Assembly (NCBI GenBank): GCA_949152475.1
Contig: OX424562.1
Location: 3,410,001-3,474,000, forward strand
DNA length: 64,000 nucleotides
Source of the DNA: Terebella lapidaria
Taxonomy: Eukaryota > Annelida > Polychaeta > Terebellida > Terebellidae
Direction: 5' to 3'
Position numbers and translations under genes: made by a program. This document shows, in pieces, positions 34,340 through 44,192 of this stretch; within the stretch, counting starts at the first letter, position 1; each line of letters begins with the position of its first letter. A model generated the notes under the pieces. That model ran no database searches. It saw only the letters and a list, made by a program, of their open reading frames with translations, and was not told the origin of the DNA.

Positions 34340-35000
34340 TTGGCCTGAATGAGGGCTCCCCGGATGGATTGATAAAATTTCCTCAGGCCCAGGGAGTTCA
34401 GGTGCGTGCCGTCTTTATCAATTATCTCCTGGGCCATGTGCTGCATGCCCTTGTGGTTTCTGAGAAGGAAGCCCTGGGGCTCCAGCTGTGTCGCCTGGTG
34501 TTGCAGGTACTGGTTGATGGAGTTGGCCTTCCGGTTGTAGGACTGGACATGTGAGATAGTTGGGAGATATCTCCGGTTCTCGTAACGATTGAACAGTTTT
34601 CCAATGAACACCAGTCTCACGGAGGGATAACGGCAGAGCTGCTGGGCCAGGGAGACAATGTGCCCAGGTACCAGGTGATCGTCATGATCGGATCCAGTGA
34701 AGTCATTTCCCCCAATTTGAAGAAATACGACGTGAGGGTCACACTGTAAAATGGTTGATGTGTGGCTTGCTAGCTCCCGAGTGTGGGCCCCACTGAAATG
34801 GCTATGAATCATGAACGGAACAGGTGTACCACAATAATGGCAGGCACTGGTGTGAAATGCATAAGAATAATGATGAATGGAAGACGAAAAAACTTTTACT
34901 TTCTGAGGAAATTGACCAACTCGAACTGATAATGAGGCTCGCAGAGTTCACGACCCGACCCAACATAAGGAGGCCAGTTCATGACCCTTGCTGACCCAAA
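34340..35000 (-). pseudogene. SGNH hydrolase-like domain of the DIRS/Ngaro-type element
   Basis: The reading contains VVFLQIGGNDFTGSD (GGND, SGNH block III) and IIDKDGTHLNSLGLRKFY (D-x-x-H, block V), spaced about 100 residues apart as in SGNH/GDSL esterase folds. A clear block I serine motif is not seen; HSHFSGAHTRELA is the nearest text. Such domains accompany some Ngaro elements and some CR1 LINEs. Ownership by the DIRS/Ngaro-type element rests on position and strand. It runs straight into the 37-bp minisatellite. Part of it is duplicated at 37,914-38,094. Confidence 0.65.
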
Positions 35001-35189
35001 TAGAACCCCGAGAAGCGTGAATGTTTACATCGAAACCCTACCGGCTGTGAACCAACAAACTCAATTTTAAATACAATTAAGTCATTATTCTTAATTGTTT
35101 ATTAAATGCTCGTATAATTTGGGGAATAAAGGACCAGGCATATAACATGTTCTTTTAGAAAATTTGGGTATGGTATATGATTCGATTCA

Positions 35190-35785
35190 ACAAAACCAGA
35201 ATAATTGGATGATTCTAATCATCCCATTCTGCATCTTTTGGACACTCTGGACAGATTGAGACTTGTATTCAAATTTTTAAATGATAAAAATATTTTACTG
35301 GACCACGTTGATCGTCACCATTGACAACGCCTATATATTTATATATACTGACCCTCTCAACTGTAGTTCCATTAAGTCTGAATCCTCACTCTTCCTACGT
35401 TTATTTAGTTATACTGACATTCAATTGAGCGTAGCTGTGGTCAAAATAAGATACAAATGACTCAGATAAGTATTCATAGTCATTTTCACAGAGTACTAGT
35501 AACAGAGTGTCAAACACAGAATGTCACCCATATACAATACATTTATCGACAATCTTCGCTGTGCGACATGCGGTCATTACTTCTTGATGTGTCCCACCTA
35601 TGACAAAGACGTATATTATTCCATTCCGTATCGCCAATCATGCAAGACGTCAATGACCTTGTCTCTACTCAATTACTTGACATTCTAACCACTGGTTCGG
35701 ATTTGCTCGACTTTGCCTCCAATAGCAACATTTTCGACGCTGTATTCCTGTATATACTCAATTCCAAGAGATTCCTATCATAGTG
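35190..35785 (+). mobile_element. LINE C-terminal fragment
   Basis: On the plus strand, RCATCGHYFLMCPTYDKD (about 35,560-35,620) has the C-x2-C...H...C pattern of LINE C-termini. The other copy (38,840-38,890) preserves RCGTCGHCDEDINHYFLM, showing the fuller motif. In another phase LDFASNSNIFDAVFLYILNS (about 35,705-35,770) resembles the terminal helix of the same LINEs. It is degenerate, with no RT upstream. Confidence 0.55.
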
Positions 35786-36189
35786 CCTCATATATATCTT
35801 GTAGGAAAGTATTGACTATGCTCTGCCAAATATTTGACCTGTTTTTACAGAAATTTCCATCTGTATCTTGTTTGCTATCCATGCACAATCATTGAAATGA
35901 TAAATGTGGAAATTACCTTGTGCCATTTTAATGGCGTGTGAGATCCACTTGAAATAAATATTTTATATAAAAAATACATTACTATGGGAAAAACATATCA
36001 TACATAAATGCACACAAAATATCCGTTTATCACATGCTATGAGTTTATCATAAACTAAAAGCAGTAGGAACACACAGTGATTTCCGACAGTGTGATAACC
36101 CTTGCCGGAAACAATGATGTTTGCACTATTTTTTTCTTCACATTTTTGCTTCACATTCCACATATTCACGTGCACTTGTCTGAATGCGT
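35786..36189. other. Short intergenic stretch
   Basis: AT-rich, with no recognised content. Part of the segment is missing from the second duplication unit, whose deletion joins at a GATG microhomology (35,600/36,117). Confidence 0.4.
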
Positions 36190-37897
36190 TTTGATTTGAA
36201 TAATAACAATAATAATAATAAATAATAATAATACGTTTATTTACATAGCGCCTATAAATTAAGATATCTAAGCGCTTGATATACATTTTGTAAAATTGAG
36301 CAATGATAAAATACAATTACCAATGGATTAAAAGAACAAGTACGATTTGATGTGTCTTTACAAGTGTCCAAAGTGTCAATATTCTGGATGGGTTTATTCC
36401 ATAGTCTGGGCGCAGCATAGCTGATGGCTCGGGTTCCGCATGTTCCGCATCTAAGCGCTTGATATACATTTTGTAAGATTGAGCAGTGATAAAATACAAT
36501 TACGAATGGATTAAAAGAACAAGTACGATTTGATGTGTCTTTACAAGTGTCCAAAGTGTCAATATTCTGGATGGGTTTATTCCATAGTCTGGGCGCAGCA
36601 TAGCTGATGGCTCGGGTTCCGCATGTTTGAGATCTGAATCGAGGCTCGATCAGAAGATTTGACTCCGAAGAACGGAGTGTTCTCGTTCTCTGACGGACTC
36701 TGAACATGTCCCTGATGTATGAAGGAGCGAGGCCATGAAAGGATTTAAAGACGAATAGGATAACCTTGTATTGGAGTCTGGCACGAACAGGCAGCCAGTG
36801 GAGTTTGTAGAGGACCAGTGATACGTGATCCCGGTATCGGGCTTTGGATACAATCCTGGCCGCTGCATTCTGGACTCGTTGAAGACGTTGGAGTAGGTAA
36901 GACGGCAGACCGAGGAGGAGACTATTGTTGCAATCTAGATGCGAGGACACAAAGGCATGGACGAGCTTCTCGGGGGCTGAGTCATCTAGATCGGGACGTA
37001 GCTCACCAATTTTCCGTAGTCCAATTGATGCTTTCCGAACGATGGAATTGACATGTTCAGTCATCTGGAGATTTTTGTCAAGCAGGACGCTCAGGTCTTT
37101 GACTGTAGCAGACGAGTGTATTTTTTATTGACCTACCATGACGCTGGAACTGGGTATAGAGCAAGCCTTATGCTTTGAAGAAAGAAATATGAGCTCCGTT
37201 TTGGCATCGCTGAGTTGAAGCTTGTTGTTCTGCATCCAGCACTTTATATCCACTGGACAGGCTTCCAGCGAGGCTATATCAGCAGTTGGGTCACTTCCAG
37301 TGGACATGAAAAGTTGGGTATCATCTGCGTAGAGCACGAAATCTAGACCATGCGACCTGATCACATTGCCTAATGGGCGGTGTACAGCGTGAATAGAGTG
37401 GGTCCTAGCACAGAACCCTGTGGAACTCTGTACCGAAGGTGGCGTGGTTTTGACAATGATCTACCGATTTTGACAGTCTGTTGTCGATTGGACAAGTATG
37501 ACTCCATCCATGAGAGGACCGTACCAGAGAAGCCGTAGCGTGAATGAAGTCTGTCGATGAGGATATGATCGTCGATAGTATCGAAGGCTGCGCTGAGATC
37601 AAGGAGTATCAGCGCGGTCTCCATATCTTTATCCTATGCAATGAGTACGTCATTGTATACTTTCAACAGTGCTGTCTCCACACTATGTTTGGGACGGTAT
37701 GCAGACTGCATGTTCTCATACATTTGATTTGATTCCAAATATTGATGGCGTTGGGAGTTCACTACCCGTTCTAGTAGCTTAGATGCCAAGGATAAATTTG
37801 AGACGGCTCTATAGTTCGCTAACACATTGCGATCCATGTTGGGCTTCTTGAGGATCGGAGTAATGGTAGCAGACTTGAAGGAGCGAGGAACAGTTCC
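36190..37897 (-). mobile_element. CR1/L2-type LINE, copy A (5'-truncated by the duplication junction)
   Basis: Read on the minus strand. RT fingers and palm (NYRAVSNLSLASKLLERVVN and ALILLDLSAAFDTIDDHILI, about 37,560-37,830) lead to LYADDTQLFMSTGSD (about 37,310-37,340). The C-terminus follows (LGLPSYLLQRLQRVQNAAAR and KLHWLPVRARLQYKVILFV, about 36,760-36,930). The element ends in GCGCTATGTAAATAAACGT followed by an ATT-rich tail (36,190-36,240), as in CR1/L2 families. It contains frame disruptions. A 185-bp tandem duplication of its last coding part (36,266-36,446 and 36,450-36,630) is shared with copy B, so it predates the segmental duplication. Confidence 0.88.
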
Positions 37898-37913
37898 GAG
37901 AAAGGAGCGAGAA

Positions 37914-40672
37914 AGAGCTGCTGGGCCAGGGAGACAATGTGCCCAGGTACCAGGTGGTGATCGTCGTGATCGGATCCAGTGAAGTCATTTCCCCCAATTT
38001 GAAGAAATACGACGTGAGGGTCACACTGTAAAATGGTTGATGTGTGGCTTGCTAGCTCCCGAGTGTGGGCCCCACTGAAATGGCTATGAATCATGAACGG
38101 AACAGGTGTACCACAATAATGGCAGGCACTGGTGTGAAATGCATAAGAATAATGATGAATGGAAGACGAAAAAACTTTTACTTTCTGAGGAAATTGACCA
38201 ACTCGAACTGATAACGAGGTTCGCAGAGTTCACGACCCGACCCAACATAAGGAGGCCAGTTCATGACCCTTGCTGACCCAAATAGAACCCCGAGAAGCGT
38301 GAATGTTTACATCGAAACCCTACCGGCTGTGAACCAACAAACTCAATTTTAAATACAATTAAGTCATTATTCTTAATTGTTTATTAAATGCTCGTATAAT
38401 TTGGGGAATAAAGGATCAGGCATATAACATGTTCTTTTAGAAAAAATTTGGGTATGGTATATGATTCGATTCAACAAAACCAGAATAATTGGATGATTCT
38501 AATCATCCCATGCTGCATCTTTTGGACACTCTGGACAGATTGAGACTTGTATTCAAATTTTTAAATGATAAAAATATTTTACTGGACCACGTTGATTGTC
38601 ACCATTGACAACGCCTATATATTTATATATACTGACCCTCTCAACTGTAGTTCCATTAAGTCTGAATCCTCACTCTTCCTACGTTTATTTAGTTATACTG
38701 ACATTCAATTGAGCGTAGCTGTGGTCAAAATAAGATACAAATGACTCAGATAAGTATTCATAGTCATTTTCACAGAATACTAGTAACAGAGTGTCAAACA
38801 CAGAATGTCACCCATATACATTACATTTATCGACGATCTTCGCTGTGGGACATGCGGTCACTGCGATGAAGACATCAATCATTACTTCTTGATGATGTTT
38901 GCACTATTTTTTTCTTCACATTTTTGCTTCACATTCAACATATTCACGTGCACTTGTCTGAATGCGTTTTGATTTGAATAATAACAATAATAATAATAAT
39001 AATAATAATAAATAATAATACGTTTATTTATATAGCGCCTATAAATTAAGATATCTAAGCGCTTGATATACATTTTGTAAAATTGAGCAATGATAAAATA
39101 CAATTACCAATGGATTAAAAGAACAAGTACGATTTGATGTGTCTTTACAAGTGTCCAAAGTGTCAATCTTCTGGATGGGTTTATTCCATAGTCTGGGCGC
39201 AGCATAGCTGATGGCTCGGGTTCCGCATCTAAGCGCTTGATATACATTTTGTAAGATTGAGCAGTGATAAAATACAATTACGAATGGATTAAAAGAACAA
39301 GTACGATTTGATGTGTCTTTACAAGTGTCCAAAGTGTCAATATTCTGGATGGGTTTATTCCATAGTTTGGGCGCAGCATAGCTGATGGCTCGGTTTCCGC
39401 ATGTTTGAGATCTGAATCGAGGCTCGATCAGAAGATTTGACTCCGAAGAACGGAGTGTTCTCGTTCTCTGACGGACTCTGAACATGTCCCTGATGTATGA
39501 AGGAGCGAGGCCATGAAAGGATTTAAAGACGAATAGGATAACCTTGTATTGGAGTCTGGCACGAACAGGCAGCCAGTGGAGTTTGTAGAAGACCAGTGAT
39601 ACGTGATCCCGGTATCGGGCTTTGGATACAATCCTGGCCGCTGCATTCTGGACTCGTTGAAGACGTTGGAGTAGGTAAGACGGCAGACCGAGGAGGAGAC
39701 TATTGTTGCAATCTAGATGCGAGGACACAAAGGCATGGACGAGCTTCTCGGGGGCTGAGTCATCTAGATCGGGACGTGGCTCACCAATTTTCCGTAGTCC
39801 AATTGATGCTTTCCGAACGATGGAATTGACATGTTCAGTCATCTGGAGATTTTTGTCAAGCAGGACGCTTAGGTCTTTGACTGTAGCAGACGAGTGTATT
39901 TTTTATTGACCTACCATGACGCTGGAACTGGGTATAGAGCAAGCCTTATGCTTTGAAGAAAGAAATATGAGCTCCGTTTTGGCATCGCTGAGTTGAAGCT
40001 TGTTGTTCTGCATCCAGCACTTTATATCCACTAGACAGGCTTCCAGCGAGGCTATATCAGCAGTTGGGTCACTTCCAGTGGACATGAAAAGTTGGGTATC
40101 ATCTGCGTAGAGCACGAAATCTAGACCATGCGACCTGATCACATCGCCTAATGGGCGGTGTACAGCGTGAATAGAGTGGGTCCTAGCACAGAACCCTGTG
40201 GAACTCTGTACCGAAGGTGGCGTGGTTTTGACAACGATCCACCGATTTTGACAGTCTGTTGTCGATTGGACAAGTATGACTCCATCCATGAGAGGACCGT
40301 ACCAGAGAAACCGTAGCGTGAATGAAGTCTGTCGAGGATATGATGGTCGATAGTATCGAAGGCTGCGCTGAGATCAAGGAATATCAGCGCGGTCTCCGTA
40401 TCTTTATCCTGTGCAATGAGTACGTCATTGTATACTTTCAACAGTGCTGTCTCCACACTATGTTTGGGACGGTATGCAGACTGCATGTTCTCATACATTT
40501 GATTTGATTCCAAATATTGATGGAGTTGGGAGTTCACTACCTGTTCTAGTAGCTTAGATGCCAAGGATAAATTTGAGACGGCTCTATAGTTCGCTAACAC
40601 ATTGCGATCCATGTTGGGCTTCTTGAGGATCGGAGTAATGGTAGCAGACTTGAAGGAGCGAGGAACAGTTCC
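37914..40672. repeat. Tandem segmental duplication, unit 2
   Basis: It starts again at AGAGCTGCTGGGCCAGGGAG and repeats unit 1 with high identity, including the SGNH fragment (37,914-38,094), the LINE C-terminal fragment and LINE copy B. Beyond 40,672 copy B continues into LINE sequence that copy A lacks. A direct tandem duplication with breakpoints at 34,635 and 40,672 therefore explains the layout. Confidence 0.85.
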
Positions 40673-41648
40673 AGACTCAAGTGACATGTTGACTATTCGT
40701 AGCAAGACAGGAAGAAGTTCAGTGAGACATGAAGCGAACAGTGCGCCAGAAATGGGGTCAAGGTCCGACGATTTGATGGGTGATTTGTTCATCAATCTCA
40801 GAAGCTCATCCTCGGTGACAAGGGAGAAGTTGTCGAGTGATACAGGCAGCTGCCGTGTGTCAAGCTCCAGTTGATTCGAATCAGTGGAGGGAAGAACACC
40901 TATCTGGTCAAGGTGGGCCCTGATCTTGTGTATTTTTTCCTCAAAAAATTCACTGAATGATCCAGCTAGTGTCACAATATCCATGTGATCAGGTAGGACA
41001 GGATCTTTTGGTCCTGACAGCAATCGATCAACTTCGCGAAACAGCTGATTCGAAGAACAGTTCTCTATTTTGCGTTGATGATATCTACGTTTGGCATCCT
41101 TGATATGACTAAAATATGACACACTCATATCTCAGGGTCTGGAGTTGGATCTCAGACTTGGATTTCCTCCAAGCTCTTTCACTTCTGCGCATAGCCTGTT
41201 TGAGTGACCTAGTGTCCACAGGGCCACAGGGCAAATGGTCGCTCTATCACCGTTCTGGATTTTAAGGGAGCGTCGCAGTCCAGTATACTAGACAATGTTT
41301 GGTCGTACTGGATACAAAGTTGATCAATGTCATCTAATGCCGTCAGGGCCGGGACAGCAACGGATACATCAGACAATAATTTCAGGACATCGACGGCTTT
41401 CTAGTTTCGTGATGTCTTGGTTTTCAATGTTTTTGGTGGCTTAGTTAGGTCGAGGCCACAAGTGATTCCTAAATGTTCGGATGGGAGGTGTGTGTGAGTT
41501 TTGACATTCCCAATGCAGGAAGAAGCCCTTTCGGACTTTGGTTTGTGGGTAATGACCAAGTCCAGAATGTGGCCTTTGACGTGATTGGGAGTATCCATCA
41601 GTTGGATAAGGGTTGCACATAACTTGTAGGTTGGTACCTGCAAGGTTA
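38960..41648 (-). mobile_element. CR1/L2-type LINE, copy B: endonuclease end, RT and 3' tail
   Basis: The longest LINE here, minus strand. The endonuclease C-terminal end (MDTPNHVKGHILDLVITH, about 41,530-41,590) is followed by a linker. A 326-codon frame (40,148-41,128) covers the RT fingers and palm (TALIFLDLSAAFDTIDHHIL and RVPQGSVLGPTLFTLY). LYADDTQLFMSTGSD follows at about 40,085-40,115, then the C-terminal HWLPVRARLQYKVILFVFKS and the ATT-rich 3' tail (38,975-39,025). Reading changes phase at the end of the 326-codon frame, so it is not intact. The endonuclease is cut off at the MITE at 41,649 and not recovered beyond it. Confidence 0.88.
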
Positions 41649-42104
41649 CTAAAATTCAATAGATATTGGTACTTGGATGGGTATAAGTCAATTTTCCCAG
41701 AGGCTCCCCCCTTCCAGATACTTAGGCCCGACACCCCCGGGGTTGGCGTTGAAGTCAATGAAGAAAAATGAAATCACGAGTGCTCTATGACGTGACAACG
41801 AAACATCACGTGATTCAGCCTTAGTATAATATAACCATGCAGAAAACGTACAACCACCGTGACGTCATAATACAAAGTATTTGACGACCAAGTGACGTGC
41901 ATTGTTTATACTGTTTCCTAGCAACGCACATGTTTACCGGTCTTCTACTCAGTAGGAGGGGTCCTTGAGTACAATCAAGGCATAGAAATCGAGGAGAGAT
42001 GGAACGCCAACCCCGCGGGGTGTCTGGCCTAGATATCTGGTAGGTGGAGCCTCTGGGAAAATTGACTTACACCCATCCAAGTACCAATACCGATTGAATT
42101 TTAG
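41649..42104. mobile_element. MITE with TA target site, inserted at the LINE endonuclease
   Basis: The inverted ends (41,649-41,755 and 41,995-42,104) start CTAAAATTCAAT and are flanked by TA (41,647-41,648 and 42,105-42,106). Shared inner blocks include TCAATTTTCCCAGAGGCTCC and GGGGTTGGCGTT. The 240-bp centre has several TGACGT motifs and no gene. A block matching its right inner arm (GTTGGCGTTCCATCTC, then CGATTTCTATG) recurs at 49,151-49,184. Confidence 0.8.
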
Positions 42105-42379
42105 TACCTAAATTATGGCAGCATAACAGGTGACATGCAGGTCCAGTGAGCAAAATATAAACAAGTTTGTGACTCAGGAAGATTCATAAAAAAAATTTAC
42201 TACTAACACTGAAAGTATATTGCAATGGGAAGCCCAGAGGTAGAATAAGGTCACCTGGCAAAAAATAAGTGTTAAGCCACAAAAAGTCAATAAAGGTCAA
42301 TTCCAATATCAATCTACTTGTGTGGAGACTTCTTTTGTGGGAAACCGAATCTGTCCCAGGTGAAATTTTTAAAGACACA

Positions 42380-43115
42380 CCTTATATGACTACCAATAGA
42401 TTCACAATACTTTCCCAAGATTCATTTAGTATGGTCCAGAGACAAATCTACACAAGTGTTCAACAGACTCACCTTATATGACTACCAATTTACTCACAAC
42501 ACTTTCTCAAGATTCATTTAGTATGGTCCAGAAACTAATCTACACAAGTGTTCAACAGAATCACCTTATATGACTACCAATTTACTCACAATACTTCCTC
42601 AAAATTCAGTTAGTATGGTCCAGAAACTAATCTACACAAGTGTTCAACAGACTCACCTTATATGACTACCAATTTACTCACAATACTTTCTCAAGATTCA
42701 TTTAGTATGGTCCAGAAACTAATCTACACAAGTGTTCAACAGACTCACCTTATATGACTACCAATTTACTCACAATACTTTCTCAAGATTCATTTACGAG
42801 AGTATGGTCCAGAGACAAATCTACACAAGTGTTCAACAAACTCACCTTATATGACTACCAATATATTGACAATACTTTCCCCAAGATTCATTTAGTATGG
42901 TCCAGAGACAAATCCACACAGGTGTATGTTCAACAGACACACTTTATATGACTACCAATATACTCACGAAACAATATCAAGATTCATTTACGAGAGTATG
43001 GTCCAGAGACAAATCTACACAAGTGTTCAACAAACACACCTTATATGACTACCAATATACTCACAAAACAATATCAAGATTCATTTAGTATGGTCCAGAG
43101 ACAAATCTACATGAC
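42380..43115. repeat. Minisatellite, 92-bp then 97-bp units
   Basis: The anchor TATGACTACCAAT occurs at 42,385, 42,477, 42,569, 42,661, 42,753, 42,850, 42,947 and 43,044. The first four steps are exactly 92 bp and the last three 97 bp. The longer units gain small insertions such as CGAGA before GTATGGTCCAGAG. Open frames here simply read the repeat. Confidence 0.92.
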
Positions 43116-43159
43116 AATAGGTTACAAATCTACATGAAAATAGGTCACTGATGACCATG

Positions 43160-43640
43160 TAATGAGTGTCCAGTTCAGGTGGGTTATAACAGTACGTTGC
43201 CTGGATGAACGACGAATCCCAGCTGGTGCTTCTGTCGGCTGAACAAGAGTTCGGGTGCTGCCATCATCAACAGCAGTACTGATACGTTGCCTTGCATTAC
43301 GTTGGTCATTGTTTGGTTATGAGCGTTTAGTGTTCATGATTACCGGTAATGCTAGTTCCTCCTCGTTGACCAAGTAGTGGTTCGTGGCAGGATCAAAACT
43401 CGTAGCGACACTGCAGACAACATCCGACAACATTAAATAAGTTCTGATCCCAAATGGTACCCTCCTTGTTGTTTGATGTAAGGCTTGGCGGTGACCAACA
43501 CAGACTTCCTATCGTGGTCGGTGAAACTTATCGGCCTCTTATACTCGACATACCCTTGTGATTTACCCTTCTTACGAAGGCACTGCTAGACTCTGATGTT
43601 GAATTTGTGTGAACTAATTTGATGACATAATCTTCGAAAA
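43160..43640 (-). pseudogene. Downstream coding remnants, probably of the gene at 44,193-45,660
   Basis: Two protein-like stretches are visible on the minus strand. The first, GYVEYKRPISFTDHDRKSVL then VTAKPYIKQQG, lies at about 43,465-43,580. The second, ATSFDPATNHYLVNEEELAL, at about 43,330-43,410, continues after one stop with GSTRTLVQPTEAPAGIRRSS (about 43,220-43,285). An acceptor-like TTGTCTGCAG precedes the second. I do not recognise the family. The link to the upstream exons rests on strand and proximity; the exon phase between 44,193 and this block was not resolved. Confidence 0.35.
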
Positions 43641-44192
43641 GGGCAATCCCTTCATATCGATTGGTTGCATACCACCACCACACTGTCAGACCCGGCAAAC
43701 CTGGAGAAATTTGACGCACATGAACCTGTATGGTGTGTATTTTAAATATTCTATACCGGGTATACTTCAAAATATTTCATATTCTGGAGAATCAATGTTA
43801 TCACACGTGAATCGCTGGAAACCATGTCAATAGAATTGACCATTTGAGTAACATGAAAATTGACTCTATATTTCCAATTCACTTGAGGGCATTTCAACAG
43901 TATGCTAAGTTGCCAACTAAAAGTATTTGAGATACAAACCGGTCATGTGATAAATGGGGATCTTCATTCAGGAGACGCACTATGGTTGACTTGTATTGTC
44001 TGCCATGCCCAGGAACATCAACTGTTGCAGAATGCTTGAATTGAGTTTGTTATTCAAGACCATGCGGGAATGTCTTTATGTATCATGTATAGAAATTCCA
44101 TTATGCATGACACTGTGAGAGTACTGTAACATAAGCTCCATCAATAAGTCTTGTAAAAACTTCATAAAGATTGCGGATGTTGAGTACTATAC

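Larger units (their letters stand above)
21422..35000 (-). mobile_element. DIRS/Ngaro-type tyrosine-recombinase retrotransposon, split by a Gypsy insertion
   Basis: A fossil element read on the minus strand from right to left: SGNH hydrolase-like region (about 34,340-35,000), a 37-bp minisatellite, proline-rich and gag-like region (31,596-33,480), reverse transcriptase (about 22,900-23,904), RNase H (about 22,284-22,900) and tyrosine recombinase (21,422-22,263). RT-RH-recombinase order is diagnostic of DIRS/Ngaro elements. SGNH hydrolase-like domains are reported from some Ngaro elements. A Gypsy copy (23,910-31,590) lies between the gag-like and RT parts. The element is broken, with several breaks besides the insertion. 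Terminal repeats were not found, so both outer ends are approximate. Confidence 0.8.
34635..37897. repeat. Tandem segmental duplication, unit 1
   Basis: From AGAGCTGCTGGGCCAGGGAG (34,635) the sequence runs through the SGNH 5' part, a LINE C-terminal fragment and LINE copy A. It ends at GAGGAACAGTTCC (37,897). Unit 2 (37,914-40,672) repeats this order, lacking about 520 bp (35,600-36,117). Sixteen filler bases (37,898-37,913) lie at the junction. Confidence 0.85.
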
